A DNA stretch of 40,027 nt from a virus. Below, piece by piece: positions 12,296 to 21,431 of the stretch (positions are counted from its first letter, which is position 1; the number at the start of each line of letters is the position of its first letter). The notes under the pieces are model-generated. The model ran no database searches. It was not told where the DNA came from and saw only the letters and a program-made list of their open reading frames with translations. The position numbers and the translations under genes were made by a program. The stretch spans positions 1 through 40,027 of IMG/VR virus record IMGVR_UViG_3300049561_000014; one strand, written 5' to 3'.

Positions 12296-12790
12296 ATGAA
12301 AAAATTACTTGCGTTATTTGTTTGTATTAGCGGCTGTGCCCATATGCAGCATGCGAATACTCCTTATGACCACCGGCTCATTCGCTGGTGTGAGGCACGG
12401 CCAATCACGGTTAACATCTGGGGTGACCTCGCGGCGAACGAACAGGCAGCGGTGTCCGAGGCAGTAAGGCTATGGACTCAAGCTACTATCCGCTCCGGTG
12501 ATCTGGATACTACGCGGCGCCGAGTCGAGATCATTGAAGCCGATCGCTTTGCTGATATCGCGGTATCGCGCAATGGTGGTGATTGGGGCGAAACTGAGCT
12601 AGCGTATAACCCCGAGAACGGCTGCATCTTGCATGCCCATGTAGAGATAGGCCCGTCGCTCGATAGTCTTGGTGAGCAAGTACTATTGCGAGCCATAACC
12701 CACGAAATGGGGCATGCGCTGGGCTTGACGGATAGCTACACGCCAGAGGATATAATGCAGAGCGGGTATCGGGTATCTATTGCACCATGA
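12296..12790 (+). CDS. Lipoprotein zinc metalloprotease, matrixin-like
   Basis: 164 residues. A short Lys start and hydrophobic stretch end in ISGC (residues 11-14), a lipobox, so the mature protein should be lipid-anchored at Cys14. The C-terminal part has His126-Glu127-x-x-His130-x-x-Gly133-x-x-Asp136 (THEMGHALGLTD) and a later DIM with Met144 as the Met-turn, the metzincin signature of matrixin-like proteases. The domain is small but complete. AAAGGAGC supports this ATG over one at 12263. An exported lipoprotease in a phage without visible lysogeny genes is odd. It could act on the host envelope or on rival phages. Confidence 0.8.
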   Translation: MKKLLALFVCISGCAHMQHANTPYDHRLIRWCEARPITVNIWGDLAANEQAAVSEAVRLWTQATIRSGDLDTTRRRVEIIEADRFADIAVSRNGGDWGETELAYNPENGCILHAHVEIGPSLDSLGEQVLLRAITHEMGHALGLTDSYTPEDIMQSGYRVSIAP

Positions 12791-12798
12791 GGTCTAAC

Positions 12799-13146
12799 AT
12801 GAAAACATTATTTTTTCTATCATTGCTCATAACGGCGGTAGGGTGTGGTTCCGAAAAGTGCCAGGCATATATCGGCGAATGGGCCTGCACTGTCTCGACT
12901 GAAAATAGCCCAGATACCTATCTTGCATTAGACAACCACGCCGAAGAATGCGGAGATTATCAAATTTCCTATTACAAATATGTACGTACAACGATTAATT
13001 ATACTATGGATGAATCAAATATCAATGGCCAGATAATTTATCGTTATAACGGACCCACTCCCACAATTGTTGAAGGGACAATTGCATGTGTGCCGAATCA
13101 CACCGGCCAGCAAATCATTCCCACGACCACACCGAACACCAAGTAG
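12799..13146 (+). CDS. Small lipoprotein of unknown function
   Basis: 115 residues. MKTLFFLSLLITAVGCGS is a typical signal peptide with lipobox AVGC. Four or more further cysteines (EKCQAY, EWACTV, EECGDY, IACVP) suggest disulfides in the periplasm or outside. The middle is Tyr/Asn/Thr-rich and beta-like. It follows the metalloprotease directly, and the two lipoproteins probably work together. GAGG precedes this ATG. An earlier ATG at 12787 overlaps the protease stop but lacks a ribosome site. Its 3' end overlaps the convergent minus-arm gene by 49 bases. Confidence 0.7.
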   Translation: MKTLFFLSLLITAVGCGSEKCQAYIGEWACTVSTENSPDTYLALDNHAEECGDYQISYYKYVRTTINYTMDESNINGQIIYRYNGPTPTIVEGTIACVPNHTGQQIIPTTTPNTK

Positions 13147-13439
13147 CAAAACATCGGCGTAGGCGTCGCGAGCGAGATTACTTCGGCGACTACCGCCAGC
13201 CAAAGCATCAGCGGTATTCCCATCGAGCGTGGGAGTGCCCACATATCTAAGTGCCATAGATGACCACCAAGAACACCACCGGCAAATGGCAGCAGTTTAG
13301 CGTAACGACTCAGGAAATTTATTACTTCTGAGAACGTATTGCCCGGAACGTGATCGGCTGCCCAGAAGATATCAATACCGATAACCGCGAGGAATACTAC
13401 CAAAGCAGAGATTGCAGTGATGAGCATTGCGGGAGTCAT
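13098..13439 (-). CDS. Small integral membrane protein, last gene of the minus arm
   Basis: 113 residues with about four hydrophobic segments (LITAISALVVFLAVIGIDIF, LLPFAGGVLGGHLW, MGIPLMLWLAVVAEVISLA, FCYLVFGVVVGMI). It starts in an ATGA overlap with the gene at 13436. It sits at the end of the lysis region, so it could be a second holin, an antiholin or another envelope protein. A holin call is possible but not provable. Its end overlaps the plus-strand lipoprotein gene tail to tail. Confidence 0.6.
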   Translation of the reverse strand: MTPAMLITAISALVVFLAVIGIDIFWAADHVPGNTFSEVINFLSRYAKLLPFAGGVLGGHLWHLDMWALPRSMGIPLMLWLAVVAEVISLATPTPMFCYLVFGVVVGMICWPV

Positions 13440-13672
13440 TTCGCCCTTCTCTCCGCCAGCACATCTAGCGCCTCAACAACCTTGTCGCAGCTATAACCTA
13501 TTTTCTTGTACTGCTCTTTCGCGCACATGTGAGCGGCGTGTCGGTAGGCGTCCATGCCGTATGACTTCCAGAGCAGTGCGGCTAGCTTCTGCTCTTTCGT
13601 CGGCTCTGGCGCAGCGTAACTGGATGAATCCGCGAGTGGGTAGCTCCGCGTGGTGTCTATTGATAGGCCCAT
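13436..13672 (-). CDS. Unknown 78-residue soluble protein
   Basis: Starts in a TAATG overlap with the upstream gene. A longer frame opens at 13714 inside that gene. The sequence is helical and charged (EPTKEQKLAALLWKSYGMDAYRHAAHMCAKEQYKKIG) with two cysteines. It is located between a membrane-anchored protein and a multi-span membrane protein in the lysis region. The function is unknown. Confidence 0.55.
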   Translation of the reverse strand: MGLSIDTTRSYPLADSSSYAAPEPTKEQKLAALLWKSYGMDAYRHAAHMCAKEQYKKIGYSCDKVVEALDVLAERRAK

Positions 13673-14400
13673 TACCTTACCATCCTTCCTAGAATTGTCC
13701 CCGCCCCATGCCATCCCCCTTGGCCGGTACCCGCGGCTAGTGTGAGATCGAGCTGTAGCGCCCAGATGCGCAGCGGCGGCGGGCTCACAGCGAGACCTAG
13801 AGCTGTGCCTTTGCCGCTCGCGAATGCAGCGACGCCAAGACCTAGCCCGAGCTCACCCGCGGGCTTGGACTGCTCGAGTTCTATCACCTGCGTATGCTCG
13901 GCGACGTAAGGACCACTAAACAATTTTCGATCGGGGTTATTTTGCCAGCATTCGACAAATCCATCTACCACGGTGGTGCCTTTGACCGCGCGCACGTAAG
14001 CCTCTTTTACGCGGCCCTCTCCTTGAATGTCCGAGGGTGGCGCCGTCTGCTCTCTAGGTAGCTCTTTGCACAATGCGCGCAAAGCCTCTTGATCCATGGG
14101 CACTGGCCCGGTAGATGCCTCGACGGTGCGTACCACCTTGGCGCCGGGTGCCGCTCGCATCGTCTTGGCTAGCGCTATCGCGAGCTCACCATTCATCGCG
14201 TGGGCGAGAGCCAAACGTAGAGCATCCTTATCGACTTCAAGCACGCGTATTTGGCCATCGGCATCGAGCTCGCGCGCCTCTTGCTGGCGTGCCATTTCGG
14301 ATTGGGCCTCGGCTTCGCGATGTAGCGCAAGCTGCACTACGACATAGGCACCTGCGCCGAAGGCGATCACCAGGAGCCAGGGAGCGATGCGGGCTATCAT
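13672..14400 (-). CDS. Membrane-anchored protein of the lysis region
   Basis: 242 residues. One N-terminal hydrophobic segment (residues about 3-25, IARIAPWLLVIAFGAGAYVV) is followed by a charged helix rich in Glu, Arg and Gln (about 26-60), then mixed alpha/beta sequence with two cysteines. One membrane anchor and a periplasmic domain next to amidase and holin would suit an inner-membrane spanin, but the domain is longer than usual and no partner lipoprotein is encoded beside it. The ATG at 14400 overlaps the upstream stop as ATGA. The frame itself is open to 14481. Confidence 0.6.
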   Translation of the reverse strand: MIARIAPWLLVIAFGAGAYVVVQLALHREAEAQSEMARQQEARELDADGQIRVLEVDKDALRLALAHAMNGELAIALAKTMRAAPGAKVVRTVEASTGPVPMDQEALRALCKELPREQTAPPSDIQGEGRVKEAYVRAVKGTTVVDGFVECWQNNPDRKLFSGPYVAEHTQVIELEQSKPAGELGLGLGVAAFASGKGTALGLAVSPPPLRIWALQLDLTLAAGTGQGGWHGAGTILGRMVR

Positions 14401-14603
14401 GCGAGATCTGGCCTTGGTCCGTAGCACATTCCAATATCGGCGGCGGTCATGGTTTGCCAATGCATCGGATCTGGTTGACAATCACAATGCGGCGTCGCCG
14501 GGGCATTGATGCGCCTGCATCGAGGGCATTCCCAAGCCGGACCGGCCTTTACTGCCGGTGGCTCACTGGCGGCTAACGTTGTCACTCCGGGGATTATGTT
14601 CAT
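14397..14603 (-). CDS. 68-residue zinc-ribbon protein
   Basis: WECPRCRRINAP followed by HCDCQPD gives two cysteine pairs spaced like a RanBP2-type or ribbon zinc finger. The N-terminal 20 residues are Pro/Ala/Thr-rich. It overlaps both neighbours by ATGA. Its place between holin and the anchored protein is unusual for a zinc ribbon, and no role in lysis is obvious. Confidence 0.6.
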   Translation of the reverse strand: MNIIPGVTTLAASEPPAVKAGPAWECPRCRRINAPATPHCDCQPDPMHWQTMTAADIGMCYGPRPDLA

Positions 14604-14878
14604 GATTGCACTTTAGGTTCTTCCCCCGGCTTCGCGTCGGTCATCAGCGCGGCGACTGCCCCTTTAACGCCAGAGCCTCCAGCCAAATGCTCTACTGCGC
14701 TCTTGCCGCCGAGTACTCCAGCTAGCCCTACTATAGCCAGCGCAAAGGGCGAGAATAGGGCGGAGGCCATCAATGCCACCGGGCCAGTAATAGCACAGCA
14801 TAATAGCAACCCTACAAGCAGATTGAGCCCAAGCAACTCAACCGCGATAACTGTGCGCCATTGAAATAGTTGTTTCAC
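14600..14878 (-). CDS. Putative holin
   Basis: 92 residues from a GTG that overlaps the amidase stop as GTGA and has GGAGG upstream. Two long hydrophobic segments (about residues 9-32, VIAVELLGLNLLVGLLLCCAI, and 35-56) are followed by a soluble acidic tail. Size, topology and position directly after the endolysin are those of a two-span holin, which forms the inner-membrane lesion that releases the amidase. The frame opens further upstream at 14926, but that start lacks a ribosome site. Confidence 0.7.
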   Translation of the reverse strand: MKQLFQWRTVIAVELLGLNLLVGLLLCCAITGPVALMASALFSPFALAIVGLAGVLGGKSAVEHLAGGSGVKGAVAALMTDAKPGEEPKVQS

Positions 14879-15441
14879 GTGGAACCTCCAGCATGCAATA
14901 CTTGCGCGATACCTGCTGCGGCGCATGTTATAATGGCCGTCCGAGATTCCATAGACTTTAGATAGTCTGCGTCTTTCGCGTTAGTAGCGAATCCCCACTC
15001 GATGAGTACTGCCGGGAGCCCAAACTTGCGGTAATGCATGAGGCACCAGAGTACGCGCGGCCAATTGGTGGTCGTAGCTGGCGATGCATGACCGCCGCGC
15101 CATAGTGGGGCAGGCGTTGCATGAGCGATAGCCAATGCTACCAAATGACCGAGCTCATCATCAGGCGAGTAGAACGACATCAAGCCATGACAAGCGGGGT
15201 CCTCATTGGCGTTGATATGGTGCAACAACACTATCGAGGCACCCTCAGAATGAGCCTTGATCGCGCGCTCTAAATAGGATGGCGCCGAAGTTTCATCGCG
15301 CAGTAGTAAATGTTGTGCTTCGGGTACCGCCGCTGCGATGCTCCCGGCGAAGGCAAGTACAAGGTTGGCCTCGATAATGCCATTATGTTGGCAACCGATA
15401 TCGCCGTCATGGCCGTGACCAGGATCATGAGCTACGAGCAT
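14875..15441 (-). CDS. N-acetylmuramoyl-L-alanine amidase (endolysin)
   Basis: 188 residues, the length of a single Amidase_3 domain. The zinc ligands and catalytic residue are in order: His9 in DPGHG, Glu24 in IIEANL, His74 or His75 in LLHHINAN, and Glu148 in LIEWGF. It would cleave the amide between MurNAc and the peptide stem in the host wall. There is no signal peptide or separate binding domain, so export should depend on the adjacent holin. GAGG lies five bases before the ATG. Confidence 0.9.
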   Translation of the reverse strand: MLVAHDPGHGHDGDIGCQHNGIIEANLVLAFAGSIAAAVPEAQHLLLRDETSAPSYLERAIKAHSEGASIVLLHHINANEDPACHGLMSFYSPDDELGHLVALAIAHATPAPLWRGGHASPATTTNWPRVLWCLMHYRKFGLPAVLIEWGFATNAKDADYLKSMESRTAIITCAAAGIAQVLHAGGST

Positions 15442-15842
15442 GACTTCCTCGCCTTTCCCCTCCCTGAATTGCTTTTCACTTGCTCGCGTAACGTGTCAAT
15501 AAGCTCAAGTAGCCGATTCTCAATCGCCAATCCCCGCTCATCCTGCTTGCAGTTGCGTTCGGTATACTCGGCGTAGCGTTTGAGATGAGTACCCATTTCG
15601 ATGTTAATAGCCTCGCTGCGTTTGATGTTCGCTTCGCTGCGTTGTGCGGTTGTTTCATTACGTTGTATAGATGTTTTTAGTTCTTGTGAAAGCATGCGCA
15701 CCTCGGCCGTGAGTACATGCACCTCATCAGTAATTGCATCACGCCAAGCTTCAAGAGCAGTGACGCGTGCTTGCGCTGGGCAAGCATCATGTGTAGATGG
15801 TAATTTCATAACCATGGGCAATCCATTATCTGATTCTGCCAT
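15432..15842 (-). CDS. Coiled-coil protein
   Basis: 136 residues from the ATG two bases after the upstream stop. A longer frame begins at 15875. A long coiled coil spans residues of about 25-125 (VTALEAWRDAITDEVHVL, later SQELKTSIQRNE and RLLELIDTLREQ), and a basic tail (RGKARKS) follows. It overlaps the amidase gene by ten bases. With the membrane-coil protein upstream it may form a complex at the inner membrane. Tail or spanin-like roles are possible. Confidence 0.6.
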   Translation of the reverse strand: MAESDNGLPMVMKLPSTHDACPAQARVTALEAWRDAITDEVHVLTAEVRMLSQELKTSIQRNETTAQRSEANIKRSEAINIEMGTHLKRYAEYTERNCKQDERGLAIENRLLELIDTLREQVKSNSGRGKARKSCS

Positions 15843-15843
15843 T

Positions 15844-16146
15844 TCACGGCCCTTTTTCTGGTTTAATTTCATCATTCTTTATTTCGGTTTTATTATGAGT
15901 AATCAACGCCATTGTCATGGCATCGACTTTCTTCTCAATGCGCCGGGTAACTCGCTCTATCTCATCATGTAATTCTTTTTTGATCGCCGCGTGCTGAACT
16001 TGTGCTTCGGTCTTTGTTTGTAGATCAATACTTACTCCAAATAGTTTTAATATGGCAGCCAGAGTAAGTATGAAGGTCATTACTGTCGCCAAGTGTTTAC
16101 CCCACCAACCGGCGCGCTTATGCATTGTCCAGTCACGAGTTGTCAT
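15844..16146 (-). CDS. Small membrane protein with coiled coil (XhlA-like layout)
   Basis: 100 residues. A basic N-terminus, one hydrophobic segment (about 19-38, HLATVMTFILTLAAILKLFG), then a charged coiled coil (KKELHDEIERVTRRIEKKV). This is the layout of haemolysin XhlA-type or holin-accessory proteins, though in reverse order to XhlA itself. It lies between the tail gene and the amidase, the usual place for lysis helpers. The function is inferred from position only. Confidence 0.55.
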   Translation of the reverse strand: MTTRDWTMHKRAGWWGKHLATVMTFILTLAAILKLFGVSIDLQTKTEAQVQHAAIKKELHDEIERVTRRIEKKVDAMTMALITHNKTEIKNDEIKPEKGP

Positions 16147-16180
16147 AATTTTGCAGCCTCTGGTTTGCGGTCTATGCGCA

Positions 16181-19100
16181 TCATTTTATGGCCTTCTTTT
16201 CAAGTGTTTCAATGCGTTTGACGAGGTCTTTAAGTATCTTGTCGTGGTCTGCGATTATAGTCTCGTCGGCATCAGCACGCGCCTTGGCTTCGGCGATAAT
16301 TGCGTCTCCGCGCTTACTTACTTCCTGCACGGCTTGTACCAATACAGGTATTAGTGCTGTTCGTATTACTGTCTTAGTATCATTATCGGGAGACGAACTA
16401 ACGGCGTCTGGGAATATTCCTTCAAGGTCTTGCGACGTAAATCCTATTGGATGTAAATAACTATCTTTGCCGTATTTTTTAAAACGATACTCTATAAGTT
16501 TAATCGCATTAATTACATCAAGCCCTTTGACCTTTGTGGGCGCTATATCTTGTTTAAGGCGTTCATCTGAAATATCAGCCAGCGCAAATACGCCAGCTAC
16601 GGTTTGAAGATAACCCGTGAGGCCATCACCACCATCATAAGCGCCTAAGAAATAATTAGTTCCTATGGGGTCATTTTCTCCGCAACGTATCTTGATTCCC
16701 CGTCGATTTTCATTATTGCCATCATTGTGAAAATTGGCCGCATAACCACTAGCAAGATTGGCGTTAACTATTATCTGTCCCGATGTTCCTGCCTGTAGTA
16801 TAGTATTTGCTCCACCAGACGCAGAGAAATCACCCCCAGCACTTAATAATTGTTTACTGGCGTTTGTGCCCAGAGCGCAAGAGGCGTTGAGGCCAGGAAG
16901 AGTCAATACCTTCCCTTCGGATAACGTCATTGCCGTTACCCAGGTAGTACCGTCCCAACTACCCCAATTGAAATGTCCTAAGCCACTTCCTGACGCGCAG
17001 CAAAATGCACTATTCTCATAGGTACTCCCCGACATATCAACGCCAAAGCCTGATTTTGTAGTGGTAACATTTTGGTCGTAAAATAAAACCTTGATTCCTG
17101 TTGTTGCCCCGAATGATATTGGGGCATTCTGATAGGATGAGTTTATATTCAATCGTACTACTTTAGCATAACCAGAAGCATCGAGCTGTAATATAGATGA
17201 TGCTGCGGCAGCCTGAGAATAGGGGATATTTATAACGTTCTTGCCGTCATCAGTACCCAAAAGTTGCGAAGCCGTAGCCCACGGCAACTGTAAATGAACT
17301 CCGGCAAATTTAAATATCTCGGTATCAGTTCCATTACCGCGCCACAGGATCGAACCGCTGAGCCAGCCCGTCTCGTCCTTTAACCGTAATTTGATTCCCC
17401 AATCCCCGTTTAGGCCGCAGTATATCTGATCGAGATAACTTCCCGCCGCTGGCGTGCCATATATCGTCTGACAGCCAGTAGCGTTGAGCTGCACTATCTT
17501 ATTAGCTCCACCCGTAGTGCTGCATCCTATCGTGAGCACATAAGCAGCATCAGTCGCCGTCACGTAGCGGTTGCCATCCGCTGGAATGCCATAGGTGCCC
17601 GCGAGCGCGGCTTTCTCGCCTGCCGTAGGATCGTTGGCGTTGCTGTGCGAAGCTGTGACTGCGGCGGCGACGGCACTGTCCGTATTTGTCGCATTGACAG
17701 GGAGCCCGTCAGCATTTGCCTTAAGCATCTGCCCAGAGGTCGCGCTCGAAGTGTGGTCGCTCGTCGAGGTGATGGCGTGCTGACGAGCATGCAGCGCGTT
17801 CAACTGTGTCGTAGTTAGGTGCTGATGATCATTGGTTGCACCTCCAAGTAATCCAGTCAGTGCCTCATGATTTTGTGTGGTGGTGGAAAACTTAAACCAA
17901 CGTCCCGGCGCCGGTGGGGTGATGTCGTGCGGCACGATAGTGATGTTATCATCATCAGCTCCGGTACCAGCCGTGTCATACCTATAGATGGCGTCCTTGT
18001 CCTCGACCAGGCGCATATTTTTATCGGCTTCGGATGCACCATCGAGAGCGCGCAGCGCGGTTGTGGTCTGCACCCCAGCCTTGACCGGCCCCCCCATGGT
18101 GCTCACTGCGGTATCGACGTACAGCGTACTCGCGACCGTCGAGGTGCCGACGCCATGCACGTCCGTGGTGAGTCCGGAGTGAGTCGATACTGCACCGGAT
18201 GGCTCGGGCGTAATAGCCGCCACAAATTCACCATTGGAATCAGTAGCTGCATAAGCAAGGCTGGCTTGCTGTGGTATCCGCACCTTGCCGGTAGCTTTTA
18301 CTATTTTTAGCGCGGTAACGCCGCCGTCAGTTATGGCGCTACCTGCTGCCCCGGTGTCAGCCACTCGCAGGGTGACATCACCGGCGAGCTCCATCAAGCA
18401 AGCGGCATAACCTGCGGCGATGCGTCTGTGCTGTCCGGTACCATAGTTCCAATTAAATCCCCACCAGCCGTTATTGACAGCGTCATGTGATTGGACCGAT
18501 AAACCGCCTACCGAGAAAGCTTCAACATTAGTCGTAGATGCCAGGGACGCATGACCAACCGAGTCTATGCCCAGATATCCACCGTTCTGGTTTTTATGCG
18601 AGATTTGCTCGACATCCGTTACTGCGATTGCAGATGACGTTATATAGTTAGCCTCATCATTAATAATAGCGCTGGTTAAAATATAACCAGTAATCAAACC
18701 AGAACTATATATCAATCCCCGGTTGAGATTAAGGAAAAATTTTACATAATCATTATATGCTGGAACAGATACAATATTACCATTTTGATCAAATATCCTG
18801 CCGGTCATCCAACCGCTATGATCAAAGATAGATATACAACCAGGTAAACCGACAGTATAGTCATCTGTGACCGTACCCTTTTGACCCACCGTGAAGAAAA
18901 TTTCCTTACTAAGAGAATTATTTGGTGGCAGGTATCCATCGGGCATAGCTCCTGGCACGCCAAAGGCATCATATCGCACATCCCACGGCACGATCTCGAA
19001 CATATTATTTGTATCTTCTCGCTGGATCCACAACATTCCATTCGGCCCTACCGTCTTAAATACATTACTAGTAATGGCACCTCCGGGTATCAGCACTTGG

Positions 19101-21430
19101 CCATCTTCATCCACACGTAAAGAGGATGTAGCAGGTACTGATGGATCATCTACGGTTACGTTGAGCAAGTCGGTCGTAACACCAGTACTTAAGGTCTTGC
19201 TGGCTATTACCTGTTTTGTTACGAGCGAGCCTGTAGTTGTCCCACTGGCATAAAATTGTTGTATTACCTTAAGGTTATCTATGTATGCCGGGTAGGCTTC
19301 GTACCCGGTTGTTGCATAGCTGCGTGCGATATAAACGCGAAAATACCTTGCTGTGGTGGGCGCTAAAAACGCTCCACAATACCCACCGCTTGCCGTGCTA
19401 TCTGATATCATCCACGTATAAGTTTCATTACCCGAGCCGATGCCCGGCGTTGCCGCGCTGATATATGTTTTTGTAGAATCATACCATAATATCCTAGCGG
19501 TTACCAAAACACCGTGAAAAGTCGGAGTCGGCCCGTTCTCTATGTAGTATTTGATCGTACCCGATAAGGTGTAATTACCACTTGCCTCGCATGGATAAAA
19601 ATCACTCACTAGGTGTGGCCAACCGGATTGTGAGCCGTTAGTTACCTTTAAACAAACATCGCCCGATTGTTGGTCGGAGGTCTCCAAGAAAAAACACACT
19701 CCCCACGACGTGCCACCTAGCCCGGCTCGGTCATAACCGACTCCGCTAGCGCCATACCAGCAATCGGGCGGCACATCACCTGCAACAGCCGGTGGGGATG
19801 TTACTTGAAAATCACCGTTAGCGATGATGTTAGAATGTAGCGTATCATTATCTACATGCGTCGGACCGACAAGAGCAGTAGCGGTGATCGCCTGTGCACT
19901 AGCCACAGCTCGATTACCCGCACCATCAATGACGATGATTTTTATATAATAGGTGGTCCCTGGAATTAGCCCACCGATTATAAATTTATTGGTTCTACCT
20001 CTCGCAATGAAGTTATCGGCTGACGGTGTAAAATCCGCAACGGTACTAAGATATAATTCACTATATGCCCATTCGGTCGAAGTTGGCTCGTCATAGGTTA
20101 CAGTAATACCACCAAGTGTTGCGGCAGTATTAAGAGAGGTGGCGCCATCCACGGCTATGAGTTTTTTGTTGGCTCCCACTCCTCGCCGCGCTTCAAGATT
20201 GAGCCACTTGAGATAACCGCCACTTGGTTTGCCTCTCAGATCTAGCGTGGTACTGTTACCGTCTGCTCTGAAAGTATCTTGTATCCCAACAACGGCCAAC
20301 GTTTGAGCGGTATCAAATATCTTTGGAGCTGGCAGTAGCGTTGCGGGGAACGAATATAAATCCCCGAGCTCAGAATGTGGGTAGCATATCAGCTCAGCGC
20401 TCCCCAGCAACAACGGGTCTTTGAGGTCCAAGAGAACAGCGTTGGCAAAGTTAGTTGCATCAGTGCTGTTGTCTATCTGTGAGGTGGCGGCCTCTGCTAT
20501 CTCACTTGCTTTTCTTCCGTAAGCAGAAATGCTATCTGCGTTATCCCGCGTTACACTCGACCGCTCCCCCGTGGCTGGATCTACTTTGTACACCACGGTC
20601 ACGACGTTACGAACATTGGTGCCATCAACCGCCGCGCTCATCCAAGACTTTATAATCAATGGCGAGATAGTAGCATCTGCTGATGTCTTTGTTCGATCAA
20701 TATTATAGAGAGTGAGTTCATAGGCGCTATCCGCTACCGACCATTTATAGCGTAATTCCCATCCGATTTGATCGGATAGCGCGCGTATGGCCTCCGCAAT
20801 TGATGATTTATCCTGTTGCCACTTCTTGATATTCCAACCGGGCGAGTCATACTCGAGCGTAACGGCCGGGCTAGACCAATCATCAAGTATATCCTGTATA
20901 ACTGACTCGACACTCTGACCGCCGTCAGTGCCATAAATAGAGGTGTTCTCAATCTGGCGATCTTGCAGCTGCCCGCCCAAGTCCCGCGCCTCGATGCCGA
21001 TTGCATCACCGGATGATAAATCAAGGCGATCGATTACCCCGTCGAATTTGAGAAACCAGGCAGCATCGGCTGGTTGAGAGTCTACCGGTGAGAGCGCCAA
21101 ATATAACCTTATGCCGCGCCCTACCGCCAGCAGCTCAACGAAGTCGCCACCAACGAGATTGAGCGGTGATTTTAGAGCCAGCGGCGAAAGCGAATAATCA
21201 CCAAAATCTCTCGTAACGACGGCCGTCAGAGAGGCGCAGGGATCGTCAACATTCTCCGAGCGATCAATGGAATCTACTAAATCACCGATGCCCGGGTAAT
21301 CCGATAGGTTCACCCAGCCGGTCCCCCACCCCACGTCCGCGGCCCCCGGCTGCTCAAAGCACAAGGCTACGTGGGTATCGTATTGACCAATAGCATAAAG
21401 TGCGTCGTCCTGTGCCGTAGTAGGCAGCAT
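16181..21430 (-). CDS. Giant tail hub/fibre protein with C-terminal S74 chaperone
   Basis: 1749 residues. Residues 1-400 look like the hub or tip protein that follows the distal tail protein in siphoviruses. About 410-520 is a fibronectin type III-like domain (TYDEPTSTEWAY, GLIPGTTYYIKIIV), and 530-700 a carbohydrate-binding-like beta region (ANGDFQVTSPP). A long Ser/Thr/Gly-rich fibre follows. The last 131 residues are an intramolecular chaperone (Peptidase_S74): SDERLK carries the Ser1621-Lys1626 dyad that should cut the chaperone off after trimer folding, followed by a terminal coiled coil. It is the likely receptor-binding protein. Confidence 0.85.
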   Translation of the reverse strand: MLPTTAQDDALYAIGQYDTHVALCFEQPGAADVGWGTGWVNLSDYPGIGDLVDSIDRSENVDDPCASLTAVVTRDFGDYSLSPLALKSPLNLVGGDFVELLAVGRGIRLYLALSPVDSQPADAAWFLKFDGVIDRLDLSSGDAIGIEARDLGGQLQDRQIENTSIYGTDGGQSVESVIQDILDDWSSPAVTLEYDSPGWNIKKWQQDKSSIAEAIRALSDQIGWELRYKWSVADSAYELTLYNIDRTKTSADATISPLIIKSWMSAAVDGTNVRNVVTVVYKVDPATGERSSVTRDNADSISAYGRKASEIAEAATSQIDNSTDATNFANAVLLDLKDPLLLGSAELICYPHSELGDLYSFPATLLPAPKIFDTAQTLAVVGIQDTFRADGNSTTLDLRGKPSGGYLKWLNLEARRGVGANKKLIAVDGATSLNTAATLGGITVTYDEPTSTEWAYSELYLSTVADFTPSADNFIARGRTNKFIIGGLIPGTTYYIKIIVIDGAGNRAVASAQAITATALVGPTHVDNDTLHSNIIANGDFQVTSPPAVAGDVPPDCWYGASGVGYDRAGLGGTSWGVCFFLETSDQQSGDVCLKVTNGSQSGWPHLVSDFYPCEASGNYTLSGTIKYYIENGPTPTFHGVLVTARILWYDSTKTYISAATPGIGSGNETYTWMISDSTASGGYCGAFLAPTTARYFRVYIARSYATTGYEAYPAYIDNLKVIQQFYASGTTTGSLVTKQVIASKTLSTGVTTDLLNVTVDDPSVPATSSLRVDEDGQVLIPGGAITSNVFKTVGPNGMLWIQREDTNNMFEIVPWDVRYDAFGVPGAMPDGYLPPNNSLSKEIFFTVGQKGTVTDDYTVGLPGCISIFDHSGWMTGRIFDQNGNIVSVPAYNDYVKFFLNLNRGLIYSSGLITGYILTSAIINDEANYITSSAIAVTDVEQISHKNQNGGYLGIDSVGHASLASTTNVEAFSVGGLSVQSHDAVNNGWWGFNWNYGTGQHRRIAAGYAACLMELAGDVTLRVADTGAAGSAITDGGVTALKIVKATGKVRIPQQASLAYAATDSNGEFVAAITPEPSGAVSTHSGLTTDVHGVGTSTVASTLYVDTAVSTMGGPVKAGVQTTTALRALDGASEADKNMRLVEDKDAIYRYDTAGTGADDDNITIVPHDITPPAPGRWFKFSTTTQNHEALTGLLGGATNDHQHLTTTQLNALHARQHAITSTSDHTSSATSGQMLKANADGLPVNATNTDSAVAAAVTASHSNANDPTAGEKAALAGTYGIPADGNRYVTATDAAYVLTIGCSTTGGANKIVQLNATGCQTIYGTPAAGSYLDQIYCGLNGDWGIKLRLKDETGWLSGSILWRGNGTDTEIFKFAGVHLQLPWATASQLLGTDDGKNVINIPYSQAAAASSILQLDASGYAKVVRLNINSSYQNAPISFGATTGIKVLFYDQNVTTTKSGFGVDMSGSTYENSAFCCASGSGLGHFNWGSWDGTTWVTAMTLSEGKVLTLPGLNASCALGTNASKQLLSAGGDFSASGGANTILQAGTSGQIIVNANLASGYAANFHNDGNNENRRGIKIRCGENDPIGTNYFLGAYDGGDGLTGYLQTVAGVFALADISDERLKQDIAPTKVKGLDVINAIKLIEYRFKKYGKDSYLHPIGFTSQDLEGIFPDAVSSSPDNDTKTVIRTALIPVLVQAVQEVSKRGDAIIAEAKARADADETIIADHDKILKDLVKRIETLEKKAIK

Positions 21431-21431
21431 T

